NCBI GenBank assembly: GCA_020466095.1
Contig: CM035807.1
Location: 17,284,985-17,348,984, forward strand
Direction: 5' to 3'
Source of the DNA: Chlorops oryzae
Taxonomy: Eukaryota > Arthropoda > Insecta > Diptera > Chloropidae
DNA length: 64,000 bases
Positions 1-12,392 of this stretch are shown here, piece by piece. A program made the position numbers and the translations under genes. The notes beneath the pieces were generated by a model. The model searched no databases, was not told the origin of the DNA, and saw only the letters and a program-made list of their open reading frames with translations. Every line of letters begins with the position of its first letter. Position 1 is the stretch's first letter.

Positions 1-862
1 CTACGATAACCAATGGTACCTAGAGAGCTACGTGTCCCAAAATTTATAGCTCTTCAACAGCTTCTTCTGATTTTTCCCAAAAAAATGTTTAAACCCGAAC
101 CACTGTGCGTCGTGACTCACAATCGCCATTTGAGTGCCTAAAGAGTTTCAATAATGAAACATCCTTATAGGCAACAAAATTTCAAGCTTCTGAAAATTAT
201 AGCAAAAATATGATGGCATTTTCAGGGAACTCCAAGCATCGGGAAACGAATTTCCGCAGTTTGGTCTAAGTCATGATTAGACTGTAGTCCTTACTCGTGC
301 TCTAGTATTGTTTATTTAACGAATGCATAGTTGTGGTGTTGCTTTTTTCAACCAAGCTAAATCCTACTTTCTAGACCCGGCCATTGTTGAATTCGAATTG
401 GTTTTTTTCACGTCTGAACCGCCCAACTGTAGCACACCAACCTATCATCTTAAAAGCCCACACAATAGGGGTCTTCCCTAAAGGGCTCAACGCTGTTAAA
501 GTAAATTGAAAGGAAGTAACGAGCTCATTCTTTTGAAGAAAGGAAATCAGAGTTGAAATTTCGATAACAGGTCGACAGAAATATAGAAAATGTATGACTT
601 AAATGCAACCCTGTGAGTCCGATTACTTTCAGTTAGCGTATGCGTTCAAGTAGCAAAAGTAAGCCAAAGTACTTCTTTGTTTTTTCTACATGTGTTTGGT
701 ATAGGAAATTTACTTGCTGCTTTAGAGCGTAGAGCCCTTTAACCGTGAAAAGATCGAAAAAAGCGGAAAAATGTAAAATTTTTCATACAAAACTTCGTTC
801 ATTATATTCTAAGCCTTCTTTATGTACGAGTTTTGAAAGTTTTCGAGGCAAATACACGTTTA
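1..862. other. Unassigned AT-rich DNA
   Basis: I see no coding exon, RNA gene or clear repeat boundary here. The 72-residue plus-strand frame beginning at 745 runs into the MITE that starts at 863 and is Phe- and Lys-rich because of T and A runs, so it is not supported as a gene. Confidence 0.5.
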
Positions 863-1599
863 AGGGGGTCTTCTCATTGAGCAACTTTTTTTTCGACTTT
901 TTTTTTTTTGCATTTATTTATAGCTTGGGTAGTTGTGAATATGCCCCTAAAAGGATTTTTTGAAATTCGAAATAGTTTAGAGGATATAGCCTTCTTTGTC
1001 GAGCAAGATCTGCGCTAAAACGAGTAATTTTTGCGTTGCTTCAAACTTTAAACGCGTTTATCTCGAAACCACGTTTTTCGAACTGGCGGCCATGATATCT
1101 CCAGTTCAACTGAACCGATTTTCATGAAACAAAGTGGAATCGACGCAGAATTGTCACCATTCTCGGGTGAACCTCGACCATAATTTTAAAAAATTTTTTA
1201 CTATTTTTTTTTTTACACTAAACTACAAAAAAAAAGCCCGAAATTGAAATTTTTTTTTGAATGGCCGCCATTTTGTCAAAAAAAATCACAAAATTAAGCT
1301 TGAGGTTCACCCGAGAATTACATCTATACTGATTATAACCCCGTTTTTTTTTCCATTTCGGACGCTCCGGAGACCCGGAATCGTGGCCGCCGTGACGACA
1401 CCTTTTTTTTTCACCACCAACTTTGAAGTCTCATTACTTTTTGAACAGCCCACGTATCGAGGCAAAAAAATTTTTTTATTTACTTTGAACCTTTTGTAAT
1501 ACAATAAATAAAAAAAGTTTTCAATTATTCTTTGCGTTTTCAAATAAGATTTTTTTTAAAAAGGGTCCAAAAAACGGGTTTTCAATGAGAAGACCCCCT
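863..1599 (+). mobile_element. MITE, copy A (TA-flanked, 737 bp)
   Basis: The element starts AGGGGGTCTTCTCATTGA (863-880) and ends with its exact reverse complement (1582-1599). A TA lies just outside each end (861-862 and 1600-1601), the target duplication expected of Tc1/mariner-like and related elements. The interior has no transposase frame, so it is non-autonomous. It shares blocks such as GGCGGCCATGATATC (1085-1099) and GGCCGCCATTTTGTC (1263-1277) with the inverted copy at 2789-3623. Superfamily is not certain from a TA duplication alone. Confidence 0.75.
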
Positions 1600-1601
1600 T
1601 A

Positions 1602-2788
1602 AGGTAAGACCCCTAATGTGCTTTATTAATTTATTTATTTGACTTAACATTAAGCTCTCGGAGACTTTTTTTTGATTCACAAACGCATTAGCCTTGCAAA
1701 CTGGCACGATGGCTGCATGAATTGTATCTTCACTCGACTCAGCACTTCACACTTTACGCAAATATTGAATTTTCCCATTGACATCAGTGCGAATACACAT
1801 TGACATTGAGTCGTGACATTTTCAACATATTTTATCTCTTCCCTCTTCCCTCTGGTCTCGTGCATTCGTTTTTCTCACTTCTTCGAAACGTGAAAGGAAT
1901 TTTTCACATTGTAGCGCATCTATTCTGTGTGCACCACAGCCTTGACTTGCTATAACAATCAGTCAAGAAAATCAGTTCCTTGTACATACTTATCACCGAA
2001 AAAAAGGAAGGGGAAGAAAAAGCAAAAAGCGAAAAATAAAATCCGTCAAGACGGATGCCTTGCTTGCCATCTCGAGAACTGTATTAAGCTTGTTTGGCTT
2101 ACGTCTCACAGAAAACAAATTTGTTAAATCGAAGAAGTGTGTTTGCGTGTCGGCATACCATCGGGTGTGTTTTACGGTTTCTGCACTTGCCACTCAATTG
2201 TCGTTTTAAGGAAATAGAATAATGACCATTAAATTTTTCGCGACAATGACACTTTAAGTTGGAGTTTCCAAAAATAAATAAACCAAAAAAGATTTTTCCA
2301 AGAAGGAAAAAATTGGATTTTTTTCTGCTGTAATTACTTTTGAAGAATGCGAAATGGAAAATACGTGAAAGGAAATCGATTTATTTTTCTAAGCTGTGTC
2401 ATCAAACCCTCACACAAATAGGTACTTATTTTGAAAACGAATTTATTTTTATGCAATCCTTTTGGCTCAACCTACACGTGTTCCAAATTTGACAAAAGAA
2501 TTGAATTTGTAAGGAATGGAAGGTATCAAAGGAGGAAACATGAAAAGACGAAGGTGCATGAAAAAGCTCTTTAGGTGGCGTTAGATTCCATCACGATTCC
2601 CGAACGGAGTTGGATTTAATCAGGGGTGACTAACGTTTTTTCCAAATAAGGGCGCAAATATTCATTCTCAAAACCGCAGTGGGAGCAAAATTTTCAAATG
2701 AAGGAACAAATTTTCCCCAGTAATTGAGTTGAGCTAAATTAAATCCTGAGTAAATACTTGATTTAGTTTCAATTCGAAATATTATTTA
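1602..2788. other. Unassigned DNA between two MITEs
   Basis: AT-rich spacer between the two inverted MITE copies. Overlapping short frames on both strands at 1677-2193 show no recognisable domain. No RNA gene or repeat boundary seen. Confidence 0.4.
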
Positions 2789-3623
2789 AGGAGGTTGGCT
2801 GTTTTTGGACCAATTAAAAAAAAATTCCTGACAGAAAACGGAAAGCGGTTTTTCAATTTTCTCATTGTGTTCATAATTAATGAAAATTAGTAAAGAAAAA
2901 CTTTTTTTATGTAACGGCTGCTCAAAAAGTTCTCGACCTTCAAAGTGTAGACTCCCAAAAAAATTTGTAATGCTGGCGGCCACGATTTCAAGCTGTCCGA
3001 AATGAAAAAGAAAAACGGGGTTATAATCAGTATAGATGTCATTTTCGGGTGGAGCTAAAAAAAAATTTGAAATTTTTTTTTTGACAAAATGGCGGCCATT
3101 GAAAAATGGCACATCGATTTTGGGTATATTTTTTTGAAGTTTAGTGTAAAAAAAATAGTATAAAATTTTTAAAATTATGATTGAGGTTCACGCCATATTG
3201 GCGACAATTCTGCGTTGATTCCACTTTGTTTCATTAAAATCGGTCCAGTTGAACTGGAGAAATCATGGCCGCCAGTTCAAAAGTGGTTTCGAGATAAATG
3301 CGTTTAAAGTTTGAAGCAACGCAAAAATTAATCGTTTTAGAGCAGATCTTGCCGAACAAAGAAGGCTATATCTTCTAAACTATTTCGAATTTCAAAAAAT
3401 CCTTTAATCACGACATTCTAAAATATCAAAGCTATTAAAAAATGCAAAAAAATATTTTTTTAAAAAAATTTTGAGAAAATGAGCCTTAAGGCCTAAAAAA
3501 ATATTGATAGTAGGTATGTATAATTGTACATCGTTTTACATCACAAATTTCTCAAATAAAAAAGCTATAAAAAAATGGAAAAAAAAAATCGAAAAAAATG
3601 TTTTTCGAATGAGGCAACTCCCT
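2789..3623 (-). mobile_element. MITE, copy B (inverted relative of copy A)
   Basis: This is the reverse-orientation relative of the element at 863-1599. Its ends (AGGAGGTTGGC at 2789; GCAACTCCCT ending at 3623) are diverged versions of the copy A terminal repeats, each next to a TA. Internal blocks match copy A in reverse complement, for instance ATGGCCGCCAGTTC near 3267 and AAAATGGCGGCCATT near 3089. It is longer (835 bp) and more decayed than copy A. The 108-residue minus-strand frame at 2786-3112 lies wholly inside it and is not a gene. Confidence 0.7.
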
Positions 3624-3625
3624 TA

Positions 3626-5839
3626 AAAATACGCCTCTTACAAAACCGGTCAGAGCCAGTAAAAAGCGAAAGGATATAACGGTTCGTATCTCCCATGATT
3701 GGATGGATATATTCAGCGTGTGCAGTAAAGGCTTGTCGCGGGTCGTTTGTGGGTCGATAAGACGATAAAAATTTGCTTTTTATTCCAAAAAAATTGGAAA
3801 TCGATTGAAAAAACTGTAAAACATTCGAAGTGAAAGAAGGGAAATGTTCTACGCCATACTAATCCCTGTCTTCGGTTCAGTTCCCTACTATAGAAAGGAT
3901 TATTTCTCAAGGTTTTTTGCCTTCAACTTTTCTCATGTTCCAAACCATAAATTAAAAAAAAATCTTTTTCTTTATAATTTCCCTTAAAAATCACGCCCTG
4001 CCCTGCACATTTCACATTAACTTTTTAATACGGCAAAAACAAAGGCGACAATGCCGCAAGAACAAAGCTCATTGTCATTGTTCATTCACATTTTGAACAA
4101 ATTTTTCCATGCTTCCTTTTCGACAAATGACTTTCAATCTAGGTATTCAAGAGAAGAAAAGGCATTCGTCACATTGCTCATTTTGCTGTTCCACTTAAGT
4201 ATTTTCATGCTTCATATTTTTTTCTGTCCTTTCAATTTCTTCTTCGTCTTCCTCTTCGTCTATTTTCCATCTTTTCGATCTGCTTTTTTTTTTTTTTGCA
4301 TTTTCAACATGGTCCGATACTTGGCTGTCTGACTTACCGTGATGTCGGTACGACACATTAACAATCATACGTTGCTTGTCATGATTTGTGTTCTACTTTC
4401 CACTTTCCACTTTTTATTTTCCATAATTTTTTTTTTTTTTTTGGTTTCGGAACCATATCTGTGTCCTTGTTGGAATTTTTTCAAGGAAGAAAAAAGAAAG
4501 ACAGAAAGTAGAAAAAACCATAACGGTACATCTAGGTGAGTGTGTGCATGCATATCGATTCTAGTGTCCAAGAATTCCCTCACAGTTTGTCATTTTGTTT
4601 GGCCTGTCATCGTCGTCTGTACCAATTGCTGTTGCCTTCAGATGGTCCTTCAGATGGTCTAGTCTGTTTGTCTATCTGCTTGCAAAGCCTCTACATATGC
4701 CGTTCTTATTATTGAGTTGTCTTTTTGGTTTGATGGCCAGCATTGGCAGCATTCGGAGTCATGATGATAGGAATTTTTTTCAATTTTTTTTTTTTTTTTG
4801 CTTTGTGTTTCGGCTACTCTAAAGCCCGTGCCATGAGTTGTTTTCGCGCTACTTATCCGTATAATGCCCAAAACCGAATCAATGGCAAAGAACAAGTACT
4901 CACTTGATATCCTTCGGTCGTTCGTCTATTGTGCTCTCGTATTTGTTCTGGCTCTATTCAGCCATTGTACGAAAAGTTGCTTAATTGGTATTGAATTGTG
5001 GGTGAAGTCAGCTTGAGGGCATTGTTTTTCGATTCATATGAGCTTTTCTAGCTTAATTACTCCATACAAAGGATTTTGTTGAACAAATGTAAGCAGACAG
5101 CCAAAGCGGATAATGTCAATAAGGCAAGTCAATTAATTCGAACCATTAGGAAATGCTATTCAGCGATTATAAGAAATCGTTAGAATTTCATTTTGGATCT
5201 CAAGACTTGAATAAAAAAAAAAAAAAAATATTTTGTTATTTTGAAAAAGATCTATGAAGGCATTCAAAAGAGTTTTTAGTGCTTTTTGCTCTTAATGAAT
5301 TGGATTAGAAGGCAACTTTCTAATCAGAAAAGGAATTAAGAAAACTTTTTCTGTTATTAAAACTTAATGTTGCGAAAGCTTATGTCTCCTAATGTTGCCA
5401 TACGAAACGAAACATGAAAATATTGTAATCTAGACGGAATCTCATAACATCATTACCCATGACATGAATATTAAGGTGCACCAAAATAGATATTTTTGCA
5501 CATATTTGTTTTTCTAAAATTTTGAGAGTTTTTAAATTTCTTTCATTTTTATTTAAAAAAAAAATAAAATTTTTGAAATTTCAAGTCTCCAATTAGTGGA
5601 AATGTATCCAAGCTATTGTTACATGCACATTAACCACCATTTGTGCTGATTCTGTTGGTTATTTAGGAGTCATGTATAACAATTTTTTGGAAAAACTTCG
5701 ATAGGTCTCGGAAAGGACTCTTCATAATATCTATGCTTTCTATGAAAATTGAATAAAAACTACTGATACATTTTCAAAAACAGTAAATTTCTCATAGATT
5801 TGAGAATGAAAACCCCTCTTGCGGCTCTAAGATGACGTC
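3626..5839. other. Unassigned T-rich DNA
   Basis: Several short frames (around 4051-4332, 4339-4539 and 4595-4822) are Phe/Leu-rich translations of T-runs with no domain signature. No splice-compatible exon series, RNA gene or bounded repeat was recognised. Confidence 0.4.
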
Positions 5840-6065
5840 CAGGGCTCGGATTTTGTTGCTTTTAAAAATTTAAAGCATACTTTATGGGGCAAAAATTGTT
5901 CTTACCAACATTTTGTTGAACTTCCAACCGCTTTTCGAACTTCAAAAAAATTCATATTGAAGTTAAAAATCGATTTGAATTTTAACTTTTCCTGAGTTAA
6001 ACAAAACTTTTATCCCATAAAGTATGCTTTAAATTTTTTTAAAGCAAAAAAAAATCCGATCCCTG
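5840..6065. mobile_element. hAT-like MITE, family 1, copy 1 (226 bp)
   Basis: The ends are CAGGGCTCGGATTTTGTTG and the reverse complement of CAGGGATCGGATTTTTTTT, continuing inward as long inverted repeats around AAAGCATACTTTATGGGG. It is flanked by an 8-bp near-duplication, ATGACGTC (5832-5839) and ATGATGTC (6066-6073). CAGGG ends with an 8-bp duplication are typical of hAT elements. There is no coding capacity. Related copies lie at 18864-19084 and 63612-63849. Confidence 0.7.
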
Positions 6066-7974
6066 ATGATGTCCTTTGATTTTTATTTGCTTTGTTAAAA
6101 AATTAAAGCATACTTAGAGGGCTGGATTTATAATTTTCATTGCTTACATGATTTCGGAATTTGAAAATGATGAAATTAATTTCAATACCATCATTCCACC
6201 TAACATACCATTTGGAAGATTGTTTTATTCGAAATCACTCAGACGGGTCCTTTTCGAGCCATCCTAATAAGCAAAAAGAGATTTATCGGATTTGTATTTA
6301 ATAAAAGACTATAAAATCGGACCTTCCTTCACATGCTCAAGACAAAAGAACACGTAGAGCAATCGCCAATTAATCCCGCCGGGGATTGAAATATCATTTT
6401 AAAGCTCTTACCCGTACAATGTTATATTTCACTCAATATAAGACTCAAAATGAATTGAATGGAATTCAAAAATATAAAATTTTATTTGACTTCTAAATTA
6501 TAAATGAGAAAAAATCCTTGATATTCGAGTTGGCAATCAAGGTGTAAGCAAATGAATAGAAAACAAAAGCTCCGAGAGAGATTAAAAGTTATATGGGAGT
6601 AGTCATAAAAATCGATTTATTTATTTAATGTATTTTTAATTTTTATTAAACGATTTTTAATATGAATCCAAAAGCACGTTCAAATAATATCTTTGACTCC
6701 CTTAGAAAAGTAGCGGCTGTCTACTTCCTTCGAGCAAAATAATCAATCCTGATCAGACACTTTGGATTATTCTAATCAGAAAGGAGACTCGAAAGAGGGT
6801 CGCTTCTGGTTAAAATTTCGGAAAATTCTAGCTGAGCATATTTTCAAAACTAGATCCTCTTTGCCGAATTAGTTTGTACAGTAAAAAAGCATAAAGAAAC
6901 AACGATTGATAGCCTTAAAGAAAAAATTCCATTCAGGACTACAAATTAATTATTACAAAGACGGAAAATATGGCGTAATTAAAGGCAACCGGCATTTGTC
7001 CTTCTACGCCTCTAATAGCCTAGATCCTCATAATTCGATTAGTTGCTATAGAATATCTGGCTCATTTGAAAACAGCCCAATCAATTTCTCGCAATCAATA
7101 AATTCCTTAGCCTGATTAATATGCAGAAGAGCAGGCTGGATTCGGCTTCGAGTGCTTAACTTTTTCAGAACTCAAAGCACGCCCCCGCAGGGAAAAGTAA
7201 TCAAAATTGGACTTAGAAGTTTACTTCGAAACTCTTAACCTTTAATTAAAGGAATATGGTTTTTTTCTTTTTTTGATTTTATGTGTTGTATTGATTTTAT
7301 ATCCAAAGCCTTCTGTACTAGGGAACTTTTTATTATTACTAAAGGAAATTCTTTGAGCTACTTTCGATAGCGGTCGAGAATCGAGCAATCAACGGCGTGA
7401 ATACATACTACATATGTGTGATAAGGATATATGTATGTATGTATTTGCATGAGAAGTATTCTTATTTAGAAAATGAGCTATGGTGAATGTCCCCATGCCA
7501 GATTGAAACCTTAAATCAAGTTGAATAAAAATCATAAGTATCAAATATTTTAGCCTTTTTTCTTTGTCATTTTCTTTTTGCTTATTATTAGTAGTAGTTA
7601 AAATTTTTCATGAGATTCCCTTCATTGGCATGCCGCAAATAGAACATTCGAGTTGAAAAAAATTTAAGGTCGTTACGTTCAATGGATTTTTATCCCACCT
7701 CCCCTGCCCTACTTACTACTCTCTAAGACTGTGTAGTAATGTAAAAGTTTTCAGGCATTATGTGTTGTGCTTATAGTTTTAGACAGAACTTTACCATTTT
7801 AATCATTTCGAGCTAGCGAACAAGTTAGTTACAGAAACTTTTATACCGCAACTTAGGCTTGAGCTTAAGCAATGCTGGGTGGGCATTGTCGCCTTAAGAC
7901 ATTCGCGTCAACAATGCCTCAGTGAAGAGACACTGTGGCATTGGGTAAGACATGAACACCGATACCTATATCTT
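6066..7974. other. Unassigned DNA with a partial MITE echo
   Basis: Around 6075-6120 there is a weak echo of the adjacent hAT-like MITE (AAAGCATACTT). A 69-residue plus-strand frame at 6906-7115 has no recognisable domain. Nothing else supported. Confidence 0.35.
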
Positions 7975-7978
7975 TTAA

Positions 7979-8110
7979 CCCTTCAACGCATAAGGGAAAA
8001 ATGTGTCCGTCCACATAATTTCAACGATTTATTGTAGTGCTTTTTAAGACGCTACCTTAAATTGGTCAACTTATGTTGGACAAAAATTAAACCCTTAATG
8101 TCTTGAAGGG
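7979..8110. mobile_element. piggyBac-like MITE (132 bp)
   Basis: The sequence is bounded by TTAA (7975-7978 and 8111-8114) and the termini are CCCTTCAACGC at the left and the reverse complement of CCCTTCAAGAC at the right. CCC ends directly inside a duplicated TTAA are the hallmark of piggyBac-type elements. Subterminal ATAAGGG / CCCTTAAT also pair. No coding capacity. Superfamily assignment rests only on ends and target site. Confidence 0.7.
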
Positions 8111-8114
8111 TTAA

Positions 8115-9910
8115 AGTTTAATGTAGAATATTCTTACAAGAAATTAGCTATGAAAATAAAGTGTTTTCCCAACGAAGCGTACAACTTAATCTAGTGTAAG
8201 GAATTAACTACTAAAGGAAACATATTTCAAGACTCAAGGGATATGCATAAAAAAAGAAAAGTTTGAAGGACACCAACAAAAACCAAAATTCTCCTTTCAT
8301 TTTGCTTGGCAAAGTTTAACAACGCGTTCTCTTTTAATTTTTGTCTTTTTTTTAATTTTTTTTTTTTTGGTTTTTTTTTTTTTTGGCAGCATGACGAAAA
8401 GCAGCGAGTCCATACAAAACCTAGTCCAAATAGTTCAACCAATACAAAGATAAATCAACAAACCACATGCAGCAGCTCATGACCTTAATGCCGTTCTGTT
8501 GCCACTCAAACGAATTGAGGCGACGCGGACGACGAGGATGACGAGGAAAAAGGTCGTCGAGCGTTGCGACAACCAGACCTGGACCGTAAAGTCTCTATCG
8601 TTTCGTCTTGGCACGCTGGAGAAAAGATTGAATTGAGTGATATTAAAATTGTGCGAAGAATATGAAAACAACTTCCGCATAAGTCCGGTTGCTCATAAGT
8701 TGCTCAACGATTATGAACAGGTGAAACGTTGTCATTGCCTTAGCCACAAGACACTGACAAAGGTATGCGGTTCCTATTCCTATTCCTATTCCATTTCCTA
8801 TTGCTATTGCTATTTCTACGTCTGTTTCCTTTTCATCCTGTTGGCCACCTTTTGATATTAAATATTAAGAAAATGTTTTTTGTTTTTTTTGCAAATCCAT
8901 CTGGAAGGACCCATTCCCATTTGTATCGTAAAAATAAATTCAGAAATAGGATATCAAATATGTAGGACGGATATAAAATGAGAACATGCTGCAAGGACAC
9001 AAAAAACCACAAGCGCACACACACATGCAAAAGGAATGTTAGAACGTTCGAATGTTGGAATGTTTGACGAAACACGTCGCATGGCATTTGGGGGGTCTCT
9101 GGCTTTATGTGTCTTACAAGGCTACTTGGTGTGACTTGAAGCAATGTAAATGGGTTTCGAAGTCATTAAGGATAATGACGAAGTGTGATTGACAGCGAAA
9201 TCGATATGTACCTACATTTCGGTATTTACAAGGAAAGAACAACAAAAAGAAAAAAAATCAGTTAAAGGATAACAGACGTACATATGACAAAGGGTTTTGC
9301 TTCGATGATTTTTAGTTATTCCAAAATGATTTTTCTAGATTTTTTATGCGGATCAGCAAAATCATTTCTCTTTTAATTAAAGCGCATTCTTCAAGAAAAT
9401 TATTCTTATTCTTATGCTTACAAAAACTCAAATAACTTTTTCAATGGGCCACCGATTGAATGAACTCATCTGTTGATCTCCGAAAGAATCAATAAAAAAA
9501 AAGGGAAATACTCAAAAAACTTTAATTGACCTATTGTCGGACGCTTCCGCTTACATCTGCGAAATTGGCAAGGAGGAATCATGGAAAAGGACGAAGACAT
9601 GCTTCTCACTTTTTTCTTTTTGAAGGGTCTTAGGGCAGTTAGGGTGAACACAGGGGGATGTTTTTGGGGGTTAAACTTGCTTTAAATTCGAGAGATTTCA
9701 ATGGAACAACCCAACAAGCAAAAAAAAAAAAGGGAAGTTCGACCAGAATTAGGTCCATTCGACCCACATATTTTGGTTAAGTTTTTACCTATTTTCAACC
9801 AAATTTTTGTCTTAAAAATTACCTGACTTCAAAATATGTTCTTCGAAGTTGAAATTGCCTAAATTCGACCTTTCCAGGACTTCAAAGTTAATTCAGACCA
9901 TACAGAATAT
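8115..9910. other. Mostly unassigned DNA with a weak exon-like stretch
   Basis: A plus-strand open stretch 8637-8762 runs from an ATG to an AAG|GTATGC donor-like site and is less repetitive than its surroundings, encoding about 42 residues including ISPVAHKLLNDYEQVK. I do not recognise it and no partner exon was found, so it is not called as a gene. A TTCCTA/TTGCTA simple repeat follows at 8771-8817. Confidence 0.3.
8771..8817. repeat. TTCCTA / TTGCTA microsatellite
   Basis: Hexamer simple repeat: several TTCCTA units grading into TTGCTA units. It explains the Tyr/Ser- and Leu/Phe-rich translations in this region. Confidence 0.8.
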
Positions 9911-11587
9911 ATGGGCATTTCCACAGAAATGTCAACCGGAGTCAAAAAATTCAAAGCCTATAAAAGTATGTTGTTTTTACATATATTTATAGAGAATCGA
10001 TCAAATTTTACTAATCTAAACATATTCCACATATATTCATAACACATTTAGAAATATTCAAATGCAAAGTCGCACAAGTGCAAAAGTTATGTTTTGAATA
10101 TTTCTCTTCCCGTTTTGTTTTGATTATTGTTCGTAATAACATCCACTATGCTTTGATATTTGCACTTTTAAATATCGTTTTATATTTGAGGAATGTAAGA
10201 AAAATGCAAAGGGAACGATGCAATCGCCAATTACGGTAAATTTTTTCTTTACTTTATCGTTTATTTCGTTGTAGCGTGCGACATTGAAAAATAACATTTG
10301 TTATCAGTGAGTCAAAGGTGTTTGTGCAACGCGCCTCAAATATTCGCTGCAAACAGCAAATTTGTATTGCAATTAAATATAAAAAATTTTGTTGCAAAAT
10401 AATCAACGCTTTGGCCCTGAGACATATTTGAAGTTGTAGCGTGCGACATCGTAAGTGTAAAATTTATAAATTTCGCACCCTTGCTCCTAAACCCATTTCA
10501 AATTTTTTATTTTCAACCACATTTTTCTGCAAGAAACTCAACACCTAGAAAATTTATGTTTATATAGACTGATGCAGTAGTCGATTAAGAATAAACTAAG
10601 TTAAGAAAAATAATTATTTTTTGCAAGTTTCAATAGCGAATTAATGATTGTTCCAGAAATGCGAAATTTTGAGTTGTACCGATTTAGTAGCAAGGGTGCG
10701 ATAGGTCAACTTACCGAAAAGGAGTACTCTGAGTTACCCCAGAACATGACTAGTCAAAATGTAGAGTATTTGTGTAAGACAACTGACCTCTAATTCACCA
10801 CAGTAGGTCTATTCGTGGAGTAGTTAAATGTGGGAGTGGTAATGCCTCAATGACAAGCCAATGTTAAAAATACAGTTTGAAGCATCGGTTGGCATATTAA
10901 GAGGGCAGTCCTGAAGGAGCTAGGACTGCATATTCCATTAAAAAATGTTTATTTAATATAAGTAATACTATTCACAGTTAAGTTAGTTTCTATTCTTTAG
11001 TTTTTATGTAAAGGATGAATATTTTTATTTTTTTATTTTTTTTTTTCTTTGTTGAAGATATTTTAAGTTTATAATTTTTGTTGTGAAAATAAATATATTG
11101 AAAACATTAAAAGTCATTTTTCATCATCTTCTTCATGTCCAATTAAATGAAAAGTACACATTAAATTAAAACGTATGATGCAACTAAATGTAGCATTCGA
11201 CATGTAGCGTGCGACAGTGATTAAAATAAAATAAAAAACTAAACTGTTTAATATTTTTGAATCAAATAAAAACCAGTTCTAAGATTCATCAATGTACAAT
11301 ATTACAAAATTAGTCGCATTAAAATATTGCCTCAAGTTTCGCTAAAATCAGTGGTTGAACTGTTCGCCTCAAAACTGACTTCTGTTTTTGTAGCGTGCGA
11401 ATGCCTTAGTTTTTTGTAATTATCTTGAAAACGAACAATTTCCAGAAATCAACCTTAGCACCAATTACAGTGCTAGTCAAGATCTATAACTTCCGCCATT
11501 TGTCCAAATAAAAAAAAATTTTCGTATATTTCTTTTTCCACTGAGAATGCGTGCGAATGTCGCGTTCGACATCATGGAAATGCCCAT
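9911..11587. mobile_element. 1.7 kb TIR element with repeated GTAGCGTGCGAC motifs
   Basis: The termini are inverted: ATGGGCATTTCCA at 9911 and TGGAAATGCCCAT ending at 11587. The outer ATAT on both sides makes the exact target duplication ambiguous. The motif GTAGCGTGCGAC recurs at 10271, 10436 and 11204, with a truncated form at 11390 and a diverged GCGTGCGAATGTCGC at 11549. An internal inverted pair (CGCACCCTTGCTCCTA at 10474-10489 against 10685-10700) adds palindromic structure. No long frame is present, so this looks like a non-autonomous DNA transposon whose repeated motif could be a transposase-binding site; that role is inference. Superfamily unknown. Confidence 0.6.
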
Positions 11588-12392
11588 ATGTATATAGAAA
11601 TGATCAGCGTCAGCAGGAGATTCGATTTAGCCATGTCCGCCTTTCTGTCTGTCCGTCTGTACACAGTTTCCTTATGGAAGGAGTTAAGATATCTTGACGA
11701 TATTTGGTATACGTGTTCACGGGGACCTGAGTAACAACAAGTTTGAGAATAGACCCGATCGCACCATTTTAAGGGGTACCTCCAGTACTAGGGTCTGTTA
11801 CGAAAATCACAGAAACTGCTGTAAAACCGGAGTTTTTCAAGATATTTCGATGAAATTTGATATTTGAAGATATTTTAAGGCAATTAATGTGACTTCCGAA
11901 TATTAGAAAAGTGGGCGTGGCAGAAGGGCGTTTTTCGAAAATTGTCTCCTACTCCCGAAACGCCTATGGGACTTGAACGAAAATTGGCACTTATGCTTCC
12001 TTTGTAGCCATAAACATCCTCTCAAGGATTTCTTGATCGGTCCATTTTTTAAGGGTACCTCCAGTACTAGGGTCTGTCACAAAAATCTCAAAACTGCCTC
12101 AAAATCGGACTTTTTCGATATATTTCAACTTGGAATTTGAGCGTATATTTATGCCTCCGATTAGAATATAAAAGAATTGGAAAGGTGGGCGTGGCAAAGG
12201 GACGGTTTCCATAAAGATATTCAACAAAAGTTGGTATATGGGGCCCGTTATGGTCTTAAAAACCTGTTGAATATTCTTTTTAAAGGGTCCCGTTTTTCGG
12301 GCGTGTTTTAAAAATTATTTGAACATGTGTTTCTGTTTCGGGTATTTAATTGTCAGGCTCACCTGGCTATAACACCCTTACTTGTTTTTAGA
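11588..12392 (+). repeat. Unclassified dispersed repeat, copy 1
   Basis: This block contains the ATTTAGCCATGTCCGCC signature followed by TCTGTCTGTCCGTCTGT (about 11624-11662) and ends CTATAACACCCTTACTTG near 12386. Inside, AAGGGTACCTCCAGTACTAG and GTGGGCGTGGC each occur twice (about 11772/12050 and 11911/12186), so the unit is internally repeated. The inverted copy lies at 14326-15060. I recognise this as a common dipteran interspersed-repeat style but cannot name the family. Confidence 0.6.
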
